A stretch of DNA of 6,518 bases from an uncultured Caulobacteraceae bacterium (GTDB lineage: Bacteria; Pseudomonadota; Alphaproteobacteria; Caulobacterales; Caulobacteraceae). The position numbers and the translations under genes were made by a program. The notes beneath the pieces were generated by a model. That model was not told where the DNA came from. It saw only the letters and a program-made list of their open reading frames with translations, and did no database searches. Shown here piece after piece: positions 1 to 5,233 of the stretch; positions within the stretch are counted from its first letter, which is position 1; every line of letters begins with the position of its first letter. The stretch covers positions 1-6,518 of the forward strand of contig CAMLKO010000060.1 of the NCBI GenBank assembly GCA_946480495.1. The letters run 5' to 3'.

Positions 1-9
1 GGGGAGAAG

Positions 10-124
10 GACTCCGGTTGACTCGAATCGAGAATCTTTCTCGCACCCCCATTTTCCGGCTTCCCCCGATTCTATGGTTAATCCATAGTGAATCGTCGTG
101 ATTCCAACGTCTTGCCGCTGAATC
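10..124. promoter_or_regulatory. Dense GANTC (CcrM-type methylation) site cluster
   Basis: Eight GANTC sites start at 10, 20, 25, 32, 68, 90, 100 and 120. By eye only about seven more occur in the remaining 6.4 kb (1447, 2035, 3015, 3180, 3624, 3983, 4295). GANTC is the target of CcrM, the cell-cycle adenine methyltransferase of alphaproteobacteria, and GcrA is known to act at promoters carrying methylated GANTC. A -35-like TTGAC (18-22) overlaps the second site. The cluster lies just upstream of, and into, the 5' end of the PAS gene, so it is probably its control region. Regulation by CcrM/GcrA is inferred; the density is seen directly. Confidence 0.65.
68..94. promoter_or_regulatory. Imperfect palindrome with CtrA-like box at the PAS gene start
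   Basis: CTATGG (72-77) and CCATAG (83-88) form a 6-bp inverted repeat around TTAAT. The outer GATTC (68-72) and GAATC (90-94) extend the symmetry with a two-base bulge. Within it, TTAA (78-81), seven bases, then TGAA (89-92) matches the CtrA consensus TTAA-N7-TTAA at seven of eight positions. The element overlaps the proposed GTG start at 88, which is unusual for an activator site. It could be an operator or sign that translation really starts further down. Binding by CtrA is inferred. Confidence 0.4.
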
Positions 125-615
125 CGGAGATGGCTGCGCAACTGGCTCTCCCCTCGACCGCCGCCCGGGCCCATCAGGAGATCTTCTCCTACTGGGCCTC
201 GCTGCGTCGTGACGGACAGCTGCCGGGCCGCCAGGACATCTGTCCCTCGGCGCTCAAGCGCCTCCTGCCGACCGTCAGCCTGATCGACGTCTATCGCGAG
301 CCGTTGGACTACCGGCTGCGGCTGGCCGGCACCGGCCTCTACCCCGTCTATGGGCGCGAGATCACCGGCCACCCCCTGCGCGAGGTCTATAGCCGCGAGG
401 CCGCCGACTACTGGCGCAGCGAGCTCGACAAGGTGGTCCGGGAACGGCGCCCCGGCGTCGGCTGCCACAGCCTGGCCTGGCGCGGACGACCGCATGCGGC
501 GCTGATGTGGATGCGCCTGCCGCTGGCCGGCGACGGCGCCGAGGTCGACATGATCCTGGGCTACGACGCGGTGGTCGGCGTGGCCGCGGACGTGACAGGT
601 ATCCGCGCGGCCTGA
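88..615 (+). CDS. Small single-domain PAS protein (PAS_5-like)
   Basis: This encodes a 175-residue soluble protein with no signal peptide or membrane segment. Residues about 31-168 resemble the PAS_5-type proteins common in alphaproteobacteria. They have an FSYWASLR opening, a 'P.R.DI.P.ALK.LLP' segment (about 46-62), a strand rich in 'YRLRLAGTGL', and a 'GREITGHPL' turn (about 88-96). No kinase, cyclase or DNA-binding domain is attached, so it may act by binding a small ligand or a protein partner. The Caulobacter polar regulator MopJ is a known single-domain PAS protein, but I cannot say this is its orthologue. The GTG start at 88 has no Shine-Dalgarno sequence. Its first 14 codons are richer in AT-ending codons than the rest and overlap a palindrome and GANTC sites. 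The in-frame ATG at 130 is an alternative start, though its GGAG directly abuts the codon. Confidence 0.75.
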   Translation: MNRRDSNVLPLNPEMAAQLALPSTAARAHQEIFSYWASLRRDGQLPGRQDICPSALKRLLPTVSLIDVYREPLDYRLRLAGTGLYPVYGREITGHPLREVYSREAADYWRSELDKVVRERRPGVGCHSLAWRGRPHAALMWMRLPLAGDGAEVDMILGYDAVVGVAADVTGIRAA

Positions 616-652
616 CGCGTCCCGCCTCTCGGCGCGAATTCCTAAAATGTGG

Positions 653-673
653 GGATAAGTAGGAAACTTATCC
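653..673. promoter_or_regulatory. Perfect 8-bp inverted repeat, putative operator
   Basis: GGATAAGT (653-660) and ACTTATCC (666-673) are perfect inverted arms with a 5-nt spacer (AGGAA). Each arm carries TTATCC, which equals the first six bases of the DnaA box TTATCCACA, in opposite orientations. The element lies 85 bp upstream of a gene for a DnaA-domain-IV-like DNA-binding protein, so autoregulation is possible. It is not followed by a T-run, so it does not look like a rho-independent terminator for the PAS gene. The symmetry is seen; the operator role is inferred. Confidence 0.45.
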
Positions 674-702
674 TCGCGCCCCGCTCTGCACGTTATGGTG
701 GT

Positions 703-716
703 GAAAGTCGACTTTC
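703..716. promoter_or_regulatory. Perfect 14-bp palindrome upstream of the DnaA-like gene
   Basis: GAAAGTCGACTTTC is a perfect palindrome with no spacer, located 41 bp before the ATG at 758. It is immediately followed by a smaller inverted repeat, CGCA (716-719) and TGCG (725-728), around a pyrimidine tract. The position suits an operator overlapping or just below a promoter. The binding factor is unknown. Confidence 0.4.
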
Positions 717-757
717 GCACTTTTTGCGTCAGATCGAGATGTCGGGGGAGATGACAG

Positions 758-1126
758 ATGAGCGCACCGGATTATGAGGACTTCTGGGACAGTGTTCCCG
801 ATCCGCGCCGCGACCGGGCGGCGGCGGCTTTCGTGACCAGCATGGTTTCGATGACCACGGGCGTGCCGCCCCGTGAGATCGCCGCGCGGACGCGGGCGAC
901 AGCCAGGGCCGCGAGGGCGAGGCAGCTGGCCATGTACCTGGCGCACGTGTGTTACGCGTGGCCGATGGCGCGGGTGGCGGCCGCCTTCGGGCGCGACCGC
1001 ACCACCGCCAGCCATGCCTGCCATCGCATCGAGGACCTGCGCGACGATCCCAAGTTCGACGCCCAGCTCTGCGCGATGGAAGCCTGCCTGCGACAGGCGC
1101 CCGAGCCGTGGGCGATGGCGGCATGA
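758..1126 (+). CDS. Stand-alone DnaA domain IV (helix-turn-helix) DNA-binding protein
   Basis: This 122-residue protein corresponds only to the C-terminal DNA-binding domain of the replication initiator DnaA. Residues about 36-111 align with domain IV. The 'ARARQLAMYLAH' segment (52-63) matches the conserved helix with the DNA-contacting Arg. 'FGRDRTTASHACHRIEDL' (77-94) matches the DnaA signature GRDHTTVLHACRKIE. There is no AAA+ ATPase module, so it cannot itself be an initiator. It probably binds DnaA-box-like sites as a regulator or competitor. The signature His that contacts a base in E. coli DnaA (His434) is Arg81 here, while Asp80, Thr82, Thr83 and His86 are kept, so its specificity may differ. 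The ATG has a good Shine-Dalgarno sequence (GGGGGAG, 744-750). The next gene overlaps its stop codon (ATGA). Confidence 0.88.
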   Translation: MSAPDYEDFWDSVPDPRRDRAAAAFVTSMVSMTTGVPPREIAARTRATARAARARQLAMYLAHVCYAWPMARVAAAFGRDRTTASHACHRIEDLRDDPKFDAQLCAMEACLRQAPEPWAMAA

Positions 1127-1842
1127 GCGAGCGTCTGGCCGCCCGCGCCGCCGGCATCCTCGCCCGCCCCGGCGCCTTCCTCGAAAGCGCGGATAACCTC
1201 TACCTCGTGCGCGCATCGCCCGATCGCCGCCGCCGCCCGCTGCTGCGGATCGACGAGGCCGCCTTCCACGCCCTGGTCCGCGAGCCCGGCCTTAGGCCCC
1301 GCAACGAGGGCGGCTGGACCCTCGCACGCGCGCACCCCTCCGCCCATCCGTCCGCGCCTCCCCCGGGGCGCCCGGGCGTGCGCGAGGGCGAGCGCCTCGT
1401 CGCCGAACCCGACGGGCGCCTGGTTTCCAGAAGGGCCAACCTCGGCGAATCCCCCATCGCCTGGCTCGCCGGCCGCCGCGACGCCAACGGCGAGCCCTTC
1501 CTCACTCCCGCCGAAGCCGCCGCCGGTGAGCGGCTGCGCGACGACTTCCACCTGGCCGGGACGCTGGGCCGCCTGACGATGGCCTGGGACGCCGGTCCCC
1601 GCGCCAAGGGCGGCCGCGGCGCCGGGATCGAACCCGCCGAACGCGCGCGGGCCGCCAAGGACCGCATCGCCCGGGCGCTGGCCGCCGTCGGCCCGGGACT
1701 GAAGGAGGTGCTGGAACAGGTCTGCTTCGCCGGCACGGCGCTGGAGGCGGCGGAGCGATCGCTGGGCCTGCCCCGGCGGTCCGGCAAGACGGTGCTGAAA
1801 CTGGCGCTGCAGCGCCTCGCCGCCCACTACGGCCTGGCCTGA
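1123..1842 (+). CDS. DUF6456 domain-containing protein
   Basis: The 239-residue protein starts at the ATG inside the ATGA overlap with the DnaA-like gene, so the two are almost certainly translationally coupled. An in-frame extension to 949 exists but lies inside the upstream gene and is rejected. The N-terminal part (1-60) is Arg/Ala-rich with no recognised fold. A Pro/His/Ala-rich linker (about 69-85) follows. The C-terminal half (about 105-236) matches my memory of the alphaproteobacterial DUF6456 family: 'GESPIAWLAGRRD' (108-120), 'FLTPAEAAAGERLRDDF' (126-142), and a helical end 'ERSLGLPRRSGKTVLKLAL' (211-229). That end looks like a helix-turn-helix or sigma-region-4-like segment. Function is unknown; pairing with a DnaA-type DNA-binding protein suggests a shared DNA-related role. 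The 3' end overlaps the convergent sufE by 16 bp. Confidence 0.85.
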   Translation: MSERLAARAAGILARPGAFLESADNLYLVRASPDRRRRPLLRIDEAAFHALVREPGLRPRNEGGWTLARAHPSAHPSAPPPGRPGVREGERLVAEPDGRLVSRRANLGESPIAWLAGRRDANGEPFLTPAEAAAGERLRDDFHLAGTLGRLTMAWDAGPRAKGGRGAGIEPAERARAAKDRIARALAAVGPGLKEVLEQVCFAGTALEAAERSLGLPRRSGKTVLKLALQRLAAHYGLA

Positions 1843-2258
1843 GCCCTTTCGGCGTCCGAGCGAATGCGGGCGATCATCGACGCCAGCCCGTTGGACCGCT
1901 GCGGCGTGAGCGTGTTCGCCAGCCCCAGCCGCTCGAACGCGGCCTTGGCGTCGAAGGCGAGGATGTCCCCCGGCGTCCGCCCCGAATAGAGCCGCAGCAG
2001 GATGGCGATCAGCCCCTTCACCAGGTGGGCGTCGGAGTCGCCTCGGAAGACCAGCGTCCCGTCCGGCTGCTTCTCGGTGATCAGCCACACCTGGCTGGCG
2101 CAGCCTCTGACCTTGTGCGCGTCGACATATTCCCCGGGCGCGAGCGGCGTCAGCCCGCGGCCAAGGTCGATGACGTACTGGATCTGCTCTTCCCAGTCGC
2201 CGAGGAGGTCGAAGTCCTCGACGAGCGCGGCGAGTTCCTGGTCGATGGGCGAAGCCAT
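1827..2258 (-). CDS. sufE: SufE family Fe-S cluster assembly protein
   Basis: This 143-residue cytoplasmic protein has the SufE pattern. An N-terminal helical region contains 'DWEEQIQYVIDLGRGL' (21-36). Then comes the active-site motif 'VRGCASQVWL' with Cys53, which in the family takes persulfide sulfur from the cysteine desulfurase SufS. 'GDSDAHLVKGLIAILLRLYSG' is the family's central segment, with a C-terminal 'LTPQRSNGLASMI' (117-129). The length matches the family. No other suf or isc gene is in the window, so it is a stand-alone copy. It lies 38 bp downstream of the soluble histidine kinase gene on the same strand and is probably co-transcribed with it. No clear Shine-Dalgarno sequence precedes the ATG. 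The last codons overlap the convergent DUF6456 gene. Confidence 0.93.
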   Translation of the reverse strand: MASPIDQELAALVEDFDLLGDWEEQIQYVIDLGRGLTPLAPGEYVDAHKVRGCASQVWLITEKQPDGTLVFRGDSDAHLVKGLIAILLRLYSGRTPGDILAFDAKAAFERLGLANTLTPQRSNGLASMIARIRSDAERAQARP

Positions 2259-2296
2259 GCGGCTGAACTAGGGACCGCGGCCCCCCGTGGCAACCT

Positions 2297-3073
2297 TCAG
2301 GCGGCCGGCAGGCAGATCTCGGCGGTCAGCCCCTGCCCCGGCGCCGAGCGCAGGCGGAGCGATCCGTCCATGGCCTGGGCCAGCAGCGAAACGATCGGCA
2401 GGCCCAGCCCCGCGCCCTGGCTGGAGCGGGTCAGAGCGTTCTCGCCCTGCTCGAAGGGCCGCATCAAGCGGGGGATATCCTCGGCCGGGACGCCCTCGCC
2501 CTGGTCGCGGATCTCGACATGGACGCAGTCGCGTTCGCGGCAGGCCGAAATGGTCACCGTCCCGCCCTCGGGCGAATAGCAGACGGCGTTCTGGATCAGG
2601 TTGACCAGCATTGTTCGAAGGCCCCTGCTGTCGGCCACGACCGACGGCAGGGAGCCTTCGTTCTCCACCACAACCTTGATGTTCCGTTCCGAAATCTCGC
2701 CGGCGACCGCGCTCAGCGCGTCCTCGATCGCGTTGTCGAGCAGCTCCGGCTCGAGGTCGATGTCCACCGCCTGGCCTTCCAGCTTGGCGATCTCGACGAT
2801 CTGGTTGACCAGCTTCAGCAGCTTGTAGCCGCTCTGGCGGATCAGCTCGGCGTATTCCTTGTACTGCGGCGCCCCCAGCGGTCCGTAGATCTCGCTGGAA
2901 ACGATCTCCGAAAAGCCGATCACCGCGTTCAGCGGCGTGCGCAGCTCATGGCTGACCATGCGCAGGAATGAGCGCTTCTGCTCGTCCAGTTCGGCGTCCC
3001 GCCGGGCGAGGCGCGATTCGGCCGCTGGGCGGATTGGGCGGACGTTGCTGGACATGACCGCAGGCGGCCTCAT
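2297..3073 (-). CDS. Soluble sensor histidine kinase (PleC/DivJ-like DHp)
   Basis: This 258-residue kinase has no membrane segment and no input domain beyond a short charged N-terminus (about 1-35). The phosphoacceptor domain carries 'MVSHELRTPLNAVIGFSEI' with His42. The ATPase domain shows an N box 'LVNLIQNAVCYSPEGG' (156-171, Asn162), a G1 box 'DQGEGV' (190-195), an F-box-like 'PFEQG' (206-210) and a G2 box 'GAGLGL' (220-225). All catalytic elements are present, so it should be active. Its H-box region resembles the DivJ/PleC kinases that act on DivK and PleD, and it is divergent to a divJ-like gene. I recall that C. crescentus divJ (CC1063) also sits beside another kinase gene (CC1062), from memory only. 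No receiver is encoded nearby. The chosen ATG has AGG nine bases upstream; Met7 (ATG at 3055) is an alternative. Confidence 0.9.
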   Translation of the reverse strand: MRPPAVMSSNVRPIRPAAESRLARRDAELDEQKRSFLRMVSHELRTPLNAVIGFSEIVSSEIYGPLGAPQYKEYAELIRQSGYKLLKLVNQIVEIAKLEGQAVDIDLEPELLDNAIEDALSAVAGEISERNIKVVVENEGSLPSVVADSRGLRTMLVNLIQNAVCYSPEGGTVTISACRERDCVHVEIRDQGEGVPAEDIPRLMRPFEQGENALTRSSQGAGLGLPIVSLLAQAMDGSLRLRSAPGQGLTAEICLPAA

Positions 3074-3097
3074 TGAAGATGACCTACTGAAGATGAC
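3074..3097. repeat. Two 10-bp tandem direct repeats at the kinase 5' end
   Basis: TGAAGATGAC occurs at 3074-3082/3083 and again at 3088-3097, a 14-bp period. On the minus strand it reads GTCATCTTCA and directly abuts the ATG of the soluble kinase gene, so the repeat lies in its translation-initiation region. It may be a binding site for a regulator or a slipped-strand duplication. The repeat is seen; a role is not established. Confidence 0.5.
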
Positions 3098-3124
3098 TGA
3101 TGCGGCTTACGAATTCCTTTCCGT

Positions 3125-3236
3125 CCACAGGGTTTTACAGTGTGGCCTCGCGCCACGGTGGTTAGCCGGGTATTTTACAGATTCCGGGCCTCTCAGGGCG
3201 TCAGGTCGGACGATAGGGTGATCGCAGGCCTTACAG
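3125..3236. promoter_or_regulatory. Divergent promoter region with repeated TTACAG boxes
   Basis: The octamer TTTTACAG occurs at 3133-3140 and 3173-3180, exactly 40 bp apart. A third TTACAG lies at 3231-3236, just inside the preferred divJ start. The first octamer is framed by CCACA (3125-3129) and TGTGG (3141-3145) in inverted orientation. A further small inverted repeat, GTGGC/GCCAC, spans 3142-3156, and one GANTC site lies at 3180-3184. This is the AT-richest part of the stretch between the two kinase genes and should hold their divergent promoters. I could not fix a confident -35/-10 pair. Confidence 0.35.
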
Positions 3237-4903
3237 ACCAGGCCGCGCCGCGGGCGCGGGCGCGCGAAGCCAGCGCTCAGGCGCGCAGCTGGTTTGCGGC
3301 TTGGCTTGTGTTCGTCGCCGCGGCGGGCGCGCTGCTGGCCTGGGCCTTCCCGGAGGACGCCGTTCGTATCGGGGCCGCCACGGGCGCCATGGCGCTGCCC
3401 GCCCTCTTCGGCCTGCTGCTGGCGAACGGCGGCGAGACGGCCCGCACCCTGCTGATCGCGTCGTGGGGCATAGGCGCGGGCGTCGCCTGCGTGTTCGGCG
3501 GCGGCCTGACCGGTCCGCTGGCAATCTGGTGCCTTGCGCCCGTGGCTGCAGCCGCGGCCCTGGGCGGCGGACGGCGCCTGGCCGAGGCCGCCGCGCTTTC
3601 CTTCCTGGCCGCCATGGTCGCGGGACTCGCTCAGTTGATGGAGGTGGCGCCGCCCCCGCCCGCCGCTGAACCGGCCCTGTGGCTGTCGCTGCTGGCCGTC
3701 GTCAGTACCGCGCTGGGGCTGGGTGCAGGCCTCATCCTGACCCACCGGCGCGTCGTCATGCAGCAGGCGGGCCAATCGGCCGAGCTGGCGCGCATGGGAA
3801 ACCTCGTGGGCGACCTCCCCTGTCTCGGCGTGCTGCTGAGCGCGGAAGGCAAGGTGGAGGCCCTATACGGCCGCGTGCCCGAGGGCCTGGAGGTCGCCGT
3901 CGGCCGCAGCCTCGCCTCGGGGGCCCGGCTCTCGGACGGCGTGGCGGTGGCCGAAGCCGTGCGGCTGGCGGGCGCCCAGGGCGAATCCCAGGTGAGCTTC
4001 GCGCCGGTGCTGGCCGGCGACCGCTGCATCTGCGCCCGCTTCGTGCTGCGCGAGGACGGCGGGCTCGTCGCCCTGCTGCGCGACGCCACCGAAGAGCGCG
4101 ATCAGATCGCCGTGCTCGAGCAGGCGAAGAACGACGCCGAGCAGCTCGCCGCCGGCAAGGCGCGCTTCCTGGCCAACATGAGCCATGAGCTGCGCACGCC
4201 GCTCAACGCCATCATGGGTTTCTCCGACATCATGCGCTCGCGGATGTTCGGCTCGCTGCCGGACAAGTACGCCGAGTACGGCAACCTGATCCACGAATCC
4301 GGCGCCCACCTGCTCGACCTGATCAACGACGTCCTCGACATGTCCAAGATCGAGGCCGAGCGCTATCAGCTCAGCCGCGAAATCTTCGATGGGCGCGAGG
4401 CGGTGAACGCGGCGCTCAGGCTCATGCGGGTGCAGGCCGACGGCGCGGGCGTGCAGCTGCGCGGCGTGCTGCCCTCCAGCGCCCTGCCGGTCGACGCCGA
4501 CCGCCGCGCGCTCAAGCAGATCGTGCTGAACCTCGTCTCCAACGCGCTGAAGTTCACGCCCAAGGGCGGTTCGGTGACCGTCACCGCCCACGGCTACGAC
4601 GGCGTCTTCGAGCTGGTGGTCGCCGACAACGGCGTCGGCATCTCCAAGACCGACCTGGAGCGCATCGGACGGCCCTATGAGCAGGGCGACGCTGGCCGCA
4701 AGTCGTTCGGCACGGGTCTTGGCCTCTCGCTCGTGCGCGCCTTCGCCCAGCTGCACGACGGCGAAATGAGCATCGAGAGCACACTTGGCGAAGGAGCCAC
4801 GGTGACCGTGCGCCTGCCGGTGCTCAAGTCGATCCCCGAGCCGCTGCAGCCGCTGCCCGAGACGCTGGGCGAGAACGTCGTGGCCTTCGCGCCCCCGCGT
4901 TAG
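3218..4903 (+). CDS. divJ: DivJ-type membrane sensor histidine kinase
   Basis: From the GTG at 3218 the product is 561 residues. Six hydrophobic segments (about 25-44, 52-70, 77-94, 98-115, 121-141, 153-175) are followed by a PAS-like linker (about 196-294) and a short coiled coil. The phosphoacceptor domain has 'FLANMSHELRTPLNAIMGF' with His323 and a 'HLLDLINDVLDMSKIEAER' helix. The ATPase domain has an N box with Asn442, 'DNGVGI' (470-475) and 'GTGLGLS' (498-504). The tail ends in 'GENVVAFAPPR'. Six membrane helices plus this DHp type is the architecture of Caulobacter DivJ, the pole-localised kinase of DivK and PleD. PleC is the main alternative, but its sensor region differs. The GTG at 3140 would add 26 residues, but those codons include AGA, AGG, GTA, TTT and TCT, unlike the rest, so I prefer 3218 (GGA seven bases upstream). 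Confidence 0.82.
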   Translation: MIAGLTDQAAPRARAREASAQARSWFAAWLVFVAAAGALLAWAFPEDAVRIGAATGAMALPALFGLLLANGGETARTLLIASWGIGAGVACVFGGGLTGPLAIWCLAPVAAAAALGGGRRLAEAAALSFLAAMVAGLAQLMEVAPPPPAAEPALWLSLLAVVSTALGLGAGLILTHRRVVMQQAGQSAELARMGNLVGDLPCLGVLLSAEGKVEALYGRVPEGLEVAVGRSLASGARLSDGVAVAEAVRLAGAQGESQVSFAPVLAGDRCICARFVLREDGGLVALLRDATEERDQIAVLEQAKNDAEQLAAGKARFLANMSHELRTPLNAIMGFSDIMRSRMFGSLPDKYAEYGNLIHESGAHLLDLINDVLDMSKIEAERYQLSREIFDGREAVNAALRLMRVQADGAGVQLRGVLPSSALPVDADRRALKQIVLNLVSNALKFTPKGGSVTVTAHGYDGVFELVVADNGVGISKTDLERIGRPYEQGDAGRKSFGTGLGLSLVRAFAQLHDGEMSIESTLGEGATVTVRLPVLKSIPEPLQPLPETLGENVVAFAPPR

Positions 4904-5233
4904 GTGCTGCTTTCCACCGACATCTGGGTCGGCGCCCTTATCCGCCGCGCGGAGCTGGCCGGGGCCTTCGCCGTCGTGGCGCGCAAGGGCGATCCCCGCG
5001 CGGGCGCTGTGCTGGTCAAGGTGCTGGATCGCCGGAAAGGGACCATCAGGCTCTTTTCCGAGGCCTTCCGGGGCGACGGCGAGCGGGTCTGGATGCAGCC
5101 GGTGAAGGGCGACGAGGCCGACCTCGACGCCTACATCGAGCGATCCCGGCGCGTCGACCCCGACCTGTGGGTGGTCGAGATCGACGACACCGAGGGCCGC
5201 CACTTCCTCACGGAAGCGGTGGAGGAGCGCTGA
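4904..5233 (+). CDS. DUF1491 family protein
   Basis: This 109-residue protein is recognised as DUF1491, a small alphaproteobacterial family of unknown function. The hallmarks are an N-terminal 'STDIWVGALIRRAELAGAFA' (4-23), 'RKGDPRAGAVLVKVLDR' (27-43), and a C-terminal 'DPDLWVVEIDD' (85-95) followed by 'GRHFL'. It has no signal peptide, membrane segment or Cys, and is probably a compact cytoplasmic alpha/beta protein. The GTG start directly follows the divJ stop (TAG then GTG, no gap), with no separate Shine-Dalgarno site evident. Translation is probably coupled to divJ by ribosome reinitiation. Whether the product works with DivJ is unknown; the tight coupling at least implies co-expression. 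Confidence 0.88.
   Translation: MLLSTDIWVGALIRRAELAGAFAVVARKGDPRAGAVLVKVLDRRKGTIRLFSEAFRGDGERVWMQPVKGDEADLDAYIERSRRVDPDLWVVEIDDTEGRHFLTEAVEER

Noticed and set aside
653..673. Rho-independent terminator after the PAS gene
   Set aside because: The repeat is only moderately GC-rich and no T-run follows, so an operator is more likely.
651..676. Canonical DnaA boxes or a replication origin near 653-673
   Set aside because: Only the TTATCC halves match; no full TTATCCACA, AT-rich unwinding region or box cluster is present.
949..1122. N-terminal extension of the DUF6456 protein
   Set aside because: It lies wholly inside the DnaA-like gene in another frame; the ATGA overlap start at 1123 is the natural start.
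952..2088. 378-residue reverse-strand open frame across the DnaA-like, DUF6456 and sufE genes
   Set aside because: Low-complexity Gly/Ala/Arg composition, overlap with three supported genes, and no recognisable domain.
2025..2971. Plus-strand open frames over sufE and the soluble kinase (184, 105 and 150 residues)
   Set aside because: They are complementary to clear SufE and histidine kinase sequences and have no domain of their own.
3863..5203. 446-residue reverse-strand open frame across divJ and DUF1491
   Set aside because: It is antisense to two well-recognised protein families. Its His/Gly/Ala/Val/Leu-rich composition is typical of antisense frames in GC-rich genes.
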